Source: Acidithiobacillus thiooxidans ATCC 19377
Lineage (GTDB): Bacteria > Pseudomonadota > Gammaproteobacteria > Acidithiobacillales > Acidithiobacillaceae
NCBI RefSeq assembly: GCF_009662475.1
Contig: NZ_CP045571.1
Span: forward strand, 2,292,501-2,356,500
Reading direction: 5' to 3'
DNA: 64,000 nt
Shown here: positions 56,092 to 64,000 of the stretch, piece by piece
How positions within the stretch are numbered: position 1 is the stretch's first letter
Layout of the letters: each line of letters begins with the position of its first letter
Made by a program: the position numbers and the translations under genes
Notes under the pieces: model-generated
What the model was told of the DNA's origin: nothing
What the model saw: the letters and a program-made list of their open reading frames with translations, nothing else
Database searches by the model: none

Positions 56092-56791
56092 TTTGGGTAA
56101 ATATTTAGAACCTTATGAAAGGAAGGCTCGTTTGTATCCGGCATTGATATGCATATTTCCAATTATGTTAGGAGTTGCAGTGTCATTTAAGGATGTATTT
56201 ACCGCCCTTTCAGGCTTAGTAGCACTAGCGGTTTCTGTGGGGATGTTGCAGTTTCTTGCAAACTTAGCTCGAGACCGAGGGAAGTCAATAGAAGCAACAT
56301 TATTTGAACAATGGGACGGAATGCCCTCGGTAAGATTCTTTAGGCATAGGGATTCAACAATTCCGTCTCCTGCAAAAATGAAGTATCACGCTATCTTGTC
56401 AAAGGCTTCAAAGATCAAATCCCCATCAGTCGAAGAAGAGAAACAAAACCCAAAACAAGCCGACGAAATATATTTATCGTGGTCGGATTTTTTAAGGGGA
56501 AAAACACGTGACACGAAGAAATACAACTTATTGTTCAAAGAAAATATTGGCTACGGCTTTAGGCGCAATCTCTTTGGTATTAGGTGGTTTTGTGTGGTTT
56601 CATCGTTAATTGGTATTGGATTGACCAACGCCGAGATCATTATGGGCAAACAGACTACGGATATAACATTCGCGGTGTCGTTATTGTTTAGTGTATATGC
56701 AGTGGTTTTTCTGTTCGTGGTAAATAGGGCTTGGGTTAAAGTCGTTGCTGATGCTTACGCGAAACAGTTAATAGAGGCAGTAAATGCATAA
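56084..56791 (+). CDS. Four-TM protein paired with the MBL hydrolase
   Basis: 235 aa. Two membrane helices at about 17-34 and 39-61, a charged cytoplasmic or periplasmic domain of about 100 residues, then two more at about 166-186 and 194-214. This 2+2 layout recalls the S-4TM type of predicted membrane effectors in conflict systems, but no family motif was recognised. Eight-base overlap with the MBL gene implies fixed stoichiometry. The stop codon lies inside the left core of the following attC-like site, as in many integron cassettes. Confidence 0.75.
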   Translation: MIDLGKYLEPYERKARLYPALICIFPIMLGVAVSFKDVFTALSGLVALAVSVGMLQFLANLARDRGKSIEATLFEQWDGMPSVRFFRHRDSTIPSPAKMKYHAILSKASKIKSPSVEEEKQNPKQADEIYLSWSDFLRGKTRDTKKYNLLFKENIGYGFRRNLFGIRWFCVVSSLIGIGLTNAEIIMGKQTTDITFAVSLLFSVYAVVFLFVVNRAWVKVVADAYAKQLIEAVNA

Positions 56792-56861
56792 CAATCCGCT
56801 ACACAAGGACAAAATTACTCGCTATCGCTCGCAATTTTTCCTGTGAGCGGTGGCGTTATGC
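56786..56861 (+). repeat. attC-like recombination site 2
   Basis: 76 nt bounded by the perfect 7-bp inverted cores GCATAAC (56786-56792) and GTTATGC (56855-56861). Inside, CCGCT pairs with AGCGG and AAGGACAAAATT with AATTTTTCCTGT-like sequence around a GCTATCGCTCGC centre, giving the folded attC shape. The left half GCATAACAATCCGCT parallels published attC sites (TAACAATTCGCT). No integron integrase is in the window. Confidence 0.65.
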
Positions 56862-56935
56862 CGTAAGGTTTCCGCACCAGATACGCCAGTCCATAACCAC
56901 TATGTCTCTCATCTCTTAACCACAAGGCTCGAAAC

Positions 56936-57568
56936 ATGAATAGCACACTCGAACGGTTTCGAATTATTGGCATCCATGGACGGAAGACCGTCGATGTTGC
57001 TATTAGCGAAAATACACTTGTACTTGTGGGCGAAAATGGATCAGGAAAAACAACCTTTCTTCGCATCCTCTTCCATTTCCTGTCAGGCCGTTGGCTCTCC
57101 CTGGTTCAGTTTCGCTTCGAATCCATCGTGGCGACGATTGGGGGTGTCGAATACAAGGTTTCTCACGAGGAGCTGGTCAAAGCATTCAAAGGAGTCGACC
57201 GTCGCTTCCTAGCAGAAATGCCACCTTCATTGCGACGCAGAGTCATGGAGTTCTTGGAAAAGGGTGACCTTGAACGGGTCGGTATTGAGCTTGAGCGTGC
57301 AGGAGGTCGCTATTCCATTCCTACAGAGGTTCTCCTCCGGCAATTGGAGTTCTTTGAAGAACCTCCGCGAGGTGCCAAGAAGGAACTGCAAGAAGCGATT
57401 AGTCGCATACAAAAGGCTATTCGGGCCCAAGTCCTGTACCTACCTACCTATCGCCGCATCGAACGAGAGTTGAGCAGCATTTTCGAGGGCATTGACCCAG
57501 ACGATTTTCGTCGCCATCGGAATAGGCTGCGTCAAAACGAGTCTGGGGAGGCATACATTGAATGTTAA
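56936..57568 (+). pseudogene. Truncated AAA ATPase (OLD/RloC-like N-terminus), cassette gene
   Basis: 210 residues holding only the N-terminal part of an SMC/ABC-like ATPase: L-V-L-V-G-E-N-G-S-G-K-T-T-F (Walker A at 32-40) and a Q-loop-like region, then L-Y-L-P-T-Y-R-R-I-E-R-E-L. Signature motif, Walker B and everything C-terminal are missing, and the frame ends right after E-A-Y-I-E, where relatives continue. Such ATPases are common in anti-phage loci. Starts 74 bases after attC-like site 2, so it was the next cassette. Confidence 0.65.
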
Positions 57569-57720
57569 ACAGCGCCTGAGATTTAACAGTTTTTAGCGGA
57601 AAAAAGCGTCGAAATGGTTTGTCCTTGGCCTGACACGTATTCCGCAGAATACGTCAATCTATCAAGTGGTTAAATACTCATTTTTAACAAAGTTGCATGG
57701 TAAATGCATGATGCTGACAT
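57569..57720. other. Junction after truncated ATPase gene, no gene
   Basis: Short A+T-rich stretch linking the cassette remnants to the next gene; no repeat or terminator was recognised. Confidence 0.4.
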
Positions 57721-58524
57721 ATGGCAAAAGATGCCGCTGATTAACAGGAAATCATTGACGCGTCTGTCCTGGGCAGGCTGAGTGCTCAAGCCCAAGAATT
57801 TCAGCATACCCGACCTTACCCATGGATCCGCATTACGGATTTTCTGTATCCAGAAAAGTTTGACGCGCTTTGCAAGGAGCTTCCCGATCCCGCTCTTTTT
57901 GAATCGCAAATCGGCTATAAAAGGGCGCATGGGCAAGCAAGCCATGATCGTCTCGCGCTACAGTATCGCCCGGCACTGGAAAAAATCCTGGCGCCCAGCT
58001 GGAGGAATTTTATTCACGAATTACAGAGTGATACTTATCAGGATTTCTGGCGCGAGATGCTCGGGTTAACATCCAGGACACCGGTTATTCTGACCATGCA
58101 CTGGCGTTATGCGCCATCCGGCGCCTCCATTTCACCCCATACGGATGCCCGGCGCAAAATAGGTTCGCATATTTTCTATTTCAATACACCCGAAGACTGG
58201 GAAGAAGCCTGGGGCGGACAGACGCTGGTTCTGGATGATGGTGACAAATGGTCACGTCATTCGGCGCCGGACTACAGCGATTTGCGCGAGGCCGGGGCTT
58301 CACAGGTACTGGGGAATCGCAGTTTTCTTTTTGCGCAAACTGATCATTCCTGGCACGCCGTCAAAGCCGTGCAGTGTCCGCCCGGCCATTTCCGCAAGGT
58401 TTTTATTGTGGTCGCCAACCGCCTCACCCCGCAGGTGATCTGGCGGCGCATGCGAGGCAAAGACGCCGATGGCTACCGTCTGTCTGGTGGTGTTCAAGAA
58501 AAACCAAGTTTCAATGAACGTTAA
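57721..58524 (+). pseudogene. 2-oxoglutarate/Fe(II) oxygenase gene with early nonsense codon
   Basis: 268 codons from the ATG at 57721, with an in-frame TAA at codon 8 (57742-57744) and no other stop until 58524. The long frame encodes Y-P-W-I-R-I-T-D-F-L-Y-P, the iron ligands H and D in I-S-P-H-T-D-A-R, a later H in D-H-S-W-H-A-V-K and a basic R-K-V-F-I-V-V-A-N-R, the jelly-roll oxygenase pattern. Internal restart at 58057 would lose half the fold. Either a recent nonsense mutation or initiation from a non-standard codon after the TAA. Confidence 0.7.
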
Positions 58525-58554
58525 TAACAGATATATGGCAAAAGGAGAAGGTTC

Positions 58555-58749
58555 ATGCGCCACCCCCCATTTTCAACTCAACAATGATTACGGTTATTCG
58601 GATTGGTCCTCTTGTTTTCTGTGGTACCTTCGACCTGGGCGGTTACGCTGATGCCCAACGGTGTCCCCTATTTGAGCGTGGGTGCCAGAGCTTTCAATCT
58701 CGTCGGTGCGGTCGATGATGACGGCTACAACCAGACTCCGGCTGGATGA
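58555..58749 (+). pseudogene. Truncated secreted-protein gene with nonsense codon
   Basis: AAGGAG and ATG at 58555; in-frame TGA at codon 11 (58585-58587); beyond it a signal-peptide-like segment (L-F-G-L-V-L-L-F-S-V-V-P-S-T-W-A) and the start of a mature protein (M-P-N-G-V-P-Y-L-S-V-G-A-R-A-F-N-L). It then runs into transposase relic DNA. Double inactivation: nonsense and truncation. Confidence 0.5.
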
Positions 58750-59228
58750 CTACAGTGATGGTAAGGACAATGAAAATTGTGTTCGCAGCAAAGGCTAAGA
58801 ATAGTTCCGAGATTCCATTTAAAAAGGAGTATTACCATGACCAACCCTGACAGCAAGGCGGTTTCCTTATGGCTGTGATCGAAGTGGATGGTCGCGCCTG
58901 GGGCCTTGGTAGAGTGTCGCAGGACCAGCGTATCGTCGATGATCAACTCAACCATCGGCAGTGGCGGCAAAGCGGACAGGAGCCAACGGACTTGAGCGAT
59001 GGCCAGAACCTGGGTCCGCAAGGATTCACGCTCCAGGAGTTTGTAATAAGTGGTCCAATGGCAGCGCAGTGAAATATGGCTGAGTGCACGGGTGACCCAG
59101 CCATCAGGGGAGATCAGGCACCCGCAAAGCAGTTCGAGGAAGCTGCGCCGCGAGCGGGGCGGCACGGCCGCGAGAAAGTAGGTAATCTACTCTGAAAGGC
59201 GGAGGGTAACGAGACGCTGAAAGGACAT
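58725..59228 (-). pseudogene. Truncated DDE transposase (IS4/IS701-like)
   Basis: From an ATG at 59228, in-frame TAG at codon 14 (59189-59187), then F-L-A-A-V-P-P-R-S-R-R-S-F-L-E-L-L-C-G-C and V-E-L-I-I-D-D-T-L-V-L-R-H-S-T-K-A-P, the first catalytic Asp region of IS4/IS701-type transposases. The remaining two thirds, including the other acidic residues, are missing. Confidence 0.7.
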
Positions 59229-59639
59229 GGCAGTGATTCCGAAAAGCCTAAAACGCTTCTCATTGGCCGACCCTTTGGAAAAAAGGGTCGGCCGCACGGC
59301 ACTATCACAGTGTCAAGCACTTTCGTAGCAAAAATAGAAAATAAAACCCGGCGGAGCCGGGCTGAATGTCTAAACTAGAGTATTGTAAATTATCCATTTT
59401 TTCGAGATTGGTAATGACAGTAAATATGGCTGCATATGTAGCCTGCAATCACTCTCCCGTCTTTCTATCTCAAAATTACTCAATAATACATTGCTGTAAG
59501 CAATCAGTTGGATTCGCCGCACTCGCGGGGTGATTCTGGTTTATTTGCATCCAAAGTCCTTTTGTTTATTGACGTATTTCTCTTGATTATAGATCCCAAG
59601 ATCTTCTTATGATTAGCGGCCTTAGAGATCGCTTATCCT
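59229..59639. other. Non-coding, A+T-rich
   Basis: About 410 bases with no gene. A short hairpin CCCGGC-GGA-GCCGGG lies near 59348-59362, with few T after it. The rest has no recognised feature. Confidence 0.45.
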
Positions 59640-59942
59640 TCAACAAGCCACGGTGGCATAGCCTGCATTTTTGCTATGCTTTAGGCTCTGACGGAGAATC
59701 TGAAAAAAGCGTTGATAGCGTGACAACTCCTGCTCCATAAGCAAACCATGATCAGCCATGCGCTTCTGATCGGTATCGTTGGGTGTCCGTTCTTCATTGA
59801 GCGACTCAAGCTCGACTTTCAGTGCATGCCATTGTTCATTAACTAGATCGTGTCGCAATTCCAATACATTCAGAATCTCCAAAATTGTCTGATCGTCGAA
59901 CACAGGTTCCTCTTTAACTGATAGTAACTGTTTGGATTTCAT
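59640..59942 (-). CDS. Hypothetical helical protein downstream of cydAB
   Basis: 100 aa from the ATG at 59942 (GGAGG 6 bases upstream; an earlier in-frame ATG is less well placed). Acidic, almost all helix, one cysteine at the very C-terminus; no family recognised. It follows cydB by 83 bases on the same strand and may be cotranscribed, though it does not resemble CydX (which is a short membrane peptide). Confidence 0.6.
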   Translation of the reverse strand: MKSKQLLSVKEEPVFDDQTILEILNVLELRHDLVNEQWHALKVELESLNEERTPNDTDQKRMADHGLLMEQELSRYQRFFQILRQSLKHSKNAGYATVAC

Positions 59943-60025
59943 ATGAACCTCCATGACCATTTATCCAGTGACCTCTTTCTGGGATAGCTGAGAATGCTTT
60001 TTAAAAAGCATCCTCAGATTTTGAA

Positions 60026-61111
60026 TCAATGACCGCTATAAGTAGCCATTTTCGTGGTACGACCACGGAACACCCAGATTTGGTATGCGTTATAGCCTAC
60101 CATGATAGGGAAGAAACCCGTCATGAACAAAGTAAACACGGCGATAGAGTCGGTCGGATTTGCCGCCTGCGCTATCGTCCATGTTTCCGGTACGATGTAG
60201 GGGAACATTGTTGCCCACATGGCAAACCACATCAGGGCGACTACACCTTCACCCCAGAGCAACGCCGCGAAATCCTGACGACTGGAATGCGCCATCATGG
60301 ACTTATAAGCGAAGAACAAGATGAATAAAATCCAGATGAGCCACACCCACCAGTAGGGACCCGTCCACTTGGCACTTACCCAAGGGAAGATGGCATATGA
60401 CCATATCAAGGTGATGACAATGGCCCCCAACGCGAGCAAAGAAAACAGATTGGTCCATTTTACGGCGCGTTTATAAATGGGATCCTCATGATCAAAGCGC
60501 GCGCAAAGATAGAGTCCGCCAGCTAAACCTCCAGCAATGACTGCTCCAATGCCTGTCCAGATACTGAATGGGCTGAGAAAACTGAAAGGGCCTCCGGAAA
60601 AGTGCGGTATGGCATCAAAAGCCGACGCATGCGCAGCAGCAACTCCCTCAAGCGCAATACCATGTTGCATGGGAAAGCCTTGTAAAGTCGCTCCCAATGC
60701 GACACCTGCCCCAAAAGGTGCTAATAGACTGCCCAACGCGAATGCCAAACCCCAGGATTTTTTAGAGCGGATAGCATGCCCATGAAACTCAAAGGCGATA
60801 GCGCGAGATATAATACCCCATAGGGCGAAAGCCAAGGGAATCAAAAGATAATTGAACGTTGACCCGTAAACCAGGGGAAAGGCTCCAAAGATCACGCCAC
60901 CGGCTACCACCAGCCAGGTTTCGTTGGCGTCCCAAACACCCGCCATAGAGGCCATGATTGCGGCCCTTTCCTGTTCATCTTTAGCAAACAAGGCAAACAC
61001 GCCAGCACCAAGATCTGCACCATCAAGACCTATATAAAACAAGAAAGACAAACAGAGGAGCAGCCACCACCAGGTAGACAGTGTGGTGGCAATTCTTGCA
61101 AGATCAAACAT
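60026..61111 (-). CDS. cydB: Cytochrome bd-type quinol oxidase subunit II
   Basis: 361 aa, about eight membrane helices. Family marks: L-D-G-A-D-L-G-A-G-V-F near the N-terminus, V-W-D-A-N-E-T-W-L-V-V-A-G-G and the R-A-I-A-F-E-F-H-G-H. With CydA it reduces O2 to water using quinol, without pumping protons, working at low O2 and often in the presence of inhibitors. Follows cydA by 21 bases. Confidence 0.95.
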   Translation of the reverse strand: MFDLARIATTLSTWWWLLLCLSFLFYIGLDGADLGAGVFALFAKDEQERAAIMASMAGVWDANETWLVVAGGVIFGAFPLVYGSTFNYLLIPLAFALWGIISRAIAFEFHGHAIRSKKSWGLAFALGSLLAPFGAGVALGATLQGFPMQHGIALEGVAAAHASAFDAIPHFSGGPFSFLSPFSIWTGIGAVIAGGLAGGLYLCARFDHEDPIYKRAVKWTNLFSLLALGAIVITLIWSYAIFPWVSAKWTGPYWWVWLIWILFILFFAYKSMMAHSSRQDFAALLWGEGVVALMWFAMWATMFPYIVPETWTIAQAANPTDSIAVFTLFMTGFFPIMVGYNAYQIWVFRGRTTKMATYSGH

Positions 61112-61132
61112 TGATTTTCTCCTTTAGCGGGC

Positions 61133-62599
61133 TCATACGTTTTTGTCTAACGTAGGTTTGGCAAAAGTCGGTTTAACAAGACCTCCGCCAGCTTTTTCTC
61201 CACCGTCTTTTCCGCCTGTGTCTTGATGGAAAAGCGTATCTGAATGGGGGATACCGTCGGTGCCTTTGGCGATGACGCGACTGAAGAAATACCAAGAGCC
61301 GCTCCAAACGGTCAGTTCAAAAATGATATAGCCAACCCACCAGAAAACCTCCTGACCAACCGTCATATGACTGACACCTTGATATGTGCGCATGAGACCG
61401 TTCACCAACCATGGCTGCCGTCCCACTTCACGCGTCCACCAACCGCACCAGACGGCCAGATAGGGTAGAAACGCGGAAAACACAACCGTTCTCAGGAACC
61501 AGGGGCGCTTACGCAGATCTGTTGCATTGAGCTTGCCGGTCAAACGTAACCAGTTCCCCCACAGCGCCACAAAGAAGAGGAAGAAACCTATAGTTACCAT
61601 GATCCGGAAAGAGTAGAACGGAACCCATACGTCCGGACGATCCTTGGCTGGAAACTGGTCCATACCAGGAACGACGCCGTTCATAGTGTGGGTTTCGAGC
61701 ATACTTAAAACATGTGGAATGGTAATGGCGAACACGTTGCCCGTATTCTGAGCATTCGGGAAGGCGATGATATGCCATCCAGTATCTACCTTCCCGTCAG
61801 GCAGGTAAGTCCGATAATGTCCTTCCATAGCTGCCAAAGAAGTTGGTTGTGTTTGGGCTACAGTTCTTCCCAATCCGTCTCCCAACCAGATTTGCGCGGG
61901 AGTAATAATCAAAAGCGCTAATAAAGCAGGCCTGAGAATCCTCGTAAAAAGATCGGCATTACGGTTTTTAAGGATGAACCAGGCGCTAGCGCCTACAGTA
62001 ACAAATAATGCCAACTCAATCGTGGCTACCCACATATGGGGAAATCCCCAGATGCAGTTCTCGTTGAAAATGGCACTCCACCAATTCTTCACCTCAAATA
62101 GCCCATGTTTCAGAAAGATGCCGTCTGGAGTTTGCATCCACGAATTGGCTACCAAAATCCAGAAAGCGGAGAGAGTTGATGAAAGTCCAACATTAAAAGT
62201 GGAAAAGAGATGCATGCCTTTCCCGATCTTGCCCCAGCCAAAGATCATGAGGCCGATGAATCCGGCTTCATACATAAAGGCTGTGATGGTTTCAAAACCC
62301 AGGATATTGCCGAAGAATGGACCGACGGCTTGGGAGAAAGGACCGTAAAGGATGCCGAAAGCCATTTCCATGGTGACGCCGGTAGCGACGCCGGCACCGA
62401 AATTGATGATAAAGATTTTTTCGAAGAAACGTTCCAGACGATACCAACGCTCGTTGCCCGTTCGTAGCCACGCTACCTCAAGAGCGAAGAGTATCCAGGC
62501 CATTCCGATCGTAAGAGGCGTGTAGAGTATATGCAGGGACGTGATCCATGCAAAATCCAAACGACTCAAAAGCACCGGCCATGTGTTTTCCAGTAGCAT
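61133..62599 (-). CDS. cydA: Cytochrome bd-type quinol oxidase subunit I
   Basis: 488 aa with heme ligand His near residue 23 (W-I-T-S-L-H-I-L-Y-T-P), conserved E-M-A-F-G-I and the W-W-T-R-E-V-G-R-Q-P-W signature. The Q-loop between helices VI and VII is short, as in the cyanide-insensitive (CioA) subgroup, so CioA is an equally good name. The C-terminus has a soluble Gly/Lys-rich tail. Confidence 0.95.
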   Translation of the reverse strand: MLLENTWPVLLSRLDFAWITSLHILYTPLTIGMAWILFALEVAWLRTGNERWYRLERFFEKIFIINFGAGVATGVTMEMAFGILYGPFSQAVGPFFGNILGFETITAFMYEAGFIGLMIFGWGKIGKGMHLFSTFNVGLSSTLSAFWILVANSWMQTPDGIFLKHGLFEVKNWWSAIFNENCIWGFPHMWVATIELALFVTVGASAWFILKNRNADLFTRILRPALLALLIITPAQIWLGDGLGRTVAQTQPTSLAAMEGHYRTYLPDGKVDTGWHIIAFPNAQNTGNVFAITIPHVLSMLETHTMNGVVPGMDQFPAKDRPDVWVPFYSFRIMVTIGFFLFFVALWGNWLRLTGKLNATDLRKRPWFLRTVVFSAFLPYLAVWCGWWTREVGRQPWLVNGLMRTYQGVSHMTVGQEVFWWVGYIIFELTVWSGSWYFFSRVIAKGTDGIPHSDTLFHQDTGGKDGGEKAGGGLVKPTFAKPTLDKNV

Positions 62600-62684
62600 A
62601 ATGAAATCTCCGTTATAGTTGATTTGCTAACATCGAATCTATGCAGATTCCAGTTAGCTACAGGCAATAATCATACCTCAGAAG

Positions 62685-62698
62685 GTTAATATATTAAC
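62685..62698. promoter_or_regulatory. Perfect palindrome in the cydA promoter region
   Basis: GTTAATATATTAAC, a perfect 14-bp palindrome 86 bases upstream of the cydA start. Likely a dimeric-regulator operator; it shares the GTTAAT element of ArcA-type sites but also differs, so no regulator is named. Confidence 0.45.
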
Positions 62699-62751
62699 AT
62701 TTTGATTTAAAAATGCTTTTCTTTAGTGATTTTTTACGATTTAGAGAAAAT

Positions 62752-62807
62752 GGTTCATGTAAACCGCAACCACTGGTTTATATGAACCGCTACGGTTGAT
62801 ATGAACC
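62752..62807. repeat. Three GGTTNATRTRAACC repeats upstream of cydA
   Basis: GGTTCATGTAAACC (62752-62765), GGTTTATATGAACC (62775-62788) and GGTTGATATGAACC (62794-62807). The first two are inverted copies (13 of 14 complementary) 9 bases apart; each is itself nearly palindromic. The third with flanking CGGTT/AACCG and six T could also act as a weak terminator on the plus strand. Confidence 0.55.
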
Positions 62808-62843
62808 GTTTTTTGCTGCGAACTGGGTGTGGATCCATGAGGT

Positions 62844-63250
62844 TTGCCCAACGCACAGTCTCTGGTTGTTCCGTTGGAACTCGTCATCACCGTCAGCCTG
62901 CAGATTTTCACCGGAATCGCCATGGTCTTGGATTGTCTTGCTATGCTTCCTTTTTATATGGATGGTGGGATCGTTGCTGGTCGTCTATTCATCGTGCTGG
63001 CACGGCCTTGGTTGCTGGGCACCCGGCCAAGCCGACGCACCTTATTTGATCTCTTCCCGGCTAGTCGACGCTGGCACACCATCATCCAACAAAGTTACCG
63101 ACCCCTGCCCTCAATGCCATCGTCGATGGCGCCTTTCTTGCTTTTGCCACTGGGGAAGCTGTCCTGGGACTGCTTATAGTATTCACATGGTACGTGCTGG
63201 CCGACAAAAATTTAGTGTTTCTTGACCAAGATCAAGGAAATACCCTATCG
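62844..63250 (+). pseudogene. Frameshifted membrane-protein remnant (DUF2269-like)
   Basis: Hydrophobic, protein-like sequence that moves between frames: V-P-L-E-L-V-I-T-V-S-L-Q-I-F-T-G-I-A-M-V-L-D in one, then W-M-V-G-S-L-L-V-V-Y-S-S in another, and L-G-L-L-I-V-F-T-W-Y-V-L-A-D-K at the end. Together they resemble the C-terminal helices of DUF2269 integral membrane proteins, which often neighbour oxidase and DUF2249 genes. Low-confidence family guess; decay is clear from the frame changes. Confidence 0.35.
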
Positions 63251-63310
63251 AAATGCCCGACTATAACCCGTAGATGTTTCGCTATGATTCATTGTCAACG
63301 GAGGGAAGCT

Positions 63311-63586
63311 ATGACTACAAACATCCCACCCCAGCCTCATATGCATCTTCGTGTCGACGCTACCTATCCCTTTGACGCGCGTGGCGTAGCCAAACGCTTT
63401 CGCCATGCCGCCATTTTCGGGGCCTTGGATGCTCTACACAGCGGAGAAGCTATGGATTTCATTAACGATCACGATCCATTGCCGCTTCTCGACCAACTAC
63501 ACCGCCGTTACGGTGATGGGATCGATTGGGTTTACCTGGAACGCACACCACACATGATACGGATTCGCTTCAGTAAGATGGGGTAA
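63311..63586 (+). CDS. DUF2249 domain protein
   Basis: 91 aa from the ATG at 63311 (GGAGGG upstream; the frame is open further 5' inside the relic). Typical DUF2249 pattern: L-R-V-D-A-T-Y-P-F-D-A-R, then G-E-A-M-D-F-I-N-D-H-D-P-L-P-L-L and a final R-I-R-F-S-K. These small SirA/TusA-fold-like proteins accompany nitrogen-oxide and terminal-oxidase genes; function unproven. Confidence 0.85.
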   Translation: MTTNIPPQPHMHLRVDATYPFDARGVAKRFRHAAIFGALDALHSGEAMDFINDHDPLPLLDQLHRRYGDGIDWVYLERTPHMIRIRFSKMG

Positions 63587-63711
63587 GTGCTGATCCGTAA
63601 AAGGGGTGCGGTTAGGCCCAGGAATTGTTGACCTGAATCACCGACTATAATAGAGGCTGTTGGTTGATCGCATTTTCTCATCGTCGGCCACTAGGCCAAG
63701 GAGCTTTCACA

Positions 63712-64000
63712 TGAACGACAATAGCACGCAACAAGGATTAGCAGGGCACGGAGCTTTTTTCCAGGACACGAACTTATCGGCCAACGAGGCGGAAGCGGCC
63801 ACGGCATGGGTACGCAGCCACGTTGACCGGCGCACCATGGACCTGGGCGAGCGGATGGATGATATACGTGATCACATGTGGGAACTGGAGAAGGAAGGTG
63901 AGATCATCGTCCACCGCATCAATCCCGGACACCAAGCGAAAGTGGTAAAAACCCTCTATGGTTGGGACAAGAAGATCCCCACCAATCGTCTCTGGCACCA
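63712..64000 (+). CDS. Hypothetical protein, 3' end beyond window
   Basis: At least 96 residues from the ATG at 63712 (AAGGAG about 8 bases upstream), still open at the right edge. Acidic N-terminus, then R-S-H-V-D-R-R-T-M-D-L-G-E-R-M-D-D-I-R and helical regions. No family recognised from the visible part. Confidence 0.6.

Noticed and set aside
62752-62807. Replication iterons
   Set aside because: Only three copies, mixed orientation, no replication gene nearby; a cydA control region is the simpler reading.

Overview
The window looks like a chromosomal stretch of an Acidithiobacillus-type acidophilic proteobacterium. This is inference from gene content: two mercury-resistance loci (merR/merC and merT-P-A-B-R), a CopA copper ATPase, a cytochrome P460 next to a periplasmic DsrE-like protein, a quinol-oxidising cytochrome bd, and an ISL3 element whose length, 26-bp ends and 8-bp target duplication resemble ISAfe1. 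No 16S or other species marker is present.

Layout. (1) 1-13 kb, accessory: type I restriction subunit HsdR (runs off the left edge), superinfection-immunity-like protein, orphan NadS/HigA-type antitoxin, MOSC protein, VapBC pair, RecD2 helicase divergent from a SRAP abasic-site protein, transposase scraps, and an A+T-rich block with a PAS-GGDEF diguanylate cyclase and a YagK/YfjJ (inovirus Gp2-like) protein. (2) 13.5-20.5 kb: P4-type integrase, a 3' fragment of a tRNA-Thr-like gene split by an IS256 element (9-bp target duplication), a small HTH gene pair, and a DUF932/YqaJ/metal-binding module typical of plasmids and ICEs. (3) 20.9-28.7 kb: a secreted-amyloid locus resembling fap (minor subunit, six-repeat major subunit, C39 peptidase, FapE-like protein). 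The major-subunit gene is split by the ISL3 element and the locus is flanked by two inverted IS630 copies, one of which also cuts a decayed outer-membrane protein gene. (4) 28.9-31.7 kb: divergent merR/merC, an IS256 relic, cytochrome P460, DsrE-like protein, tRNA-Arg(ACG). (5) 31.8-47 kb, core-like: a PspA operon with tandem YbjQ-like proteins, ABC exporter, hexose-6-P mutarotase, copA, aminotransferase, purT, gnd-zwf, ArsR regulator, dusA. (6) 47-64 kb: an integrase abutting dusA (a known island entry site), a tlpA-like gene broken by IS30, the mer operon, an integron-like cassette array with attC-like sites carrying an MBL-hydrolase plus four-TM two-gene unit and a truncated AAA ATPase, a run of genes with early nonsense codons, cydAB, and a DUF2249 gene.

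The strongest candidate for an undescribed system is the MBL plus four-TM pair at 54985-56791, followed by the interrupted amyloid locus and the YbjQ/PspA operon. All calls come from reading the sequence by eye; no database search was run.
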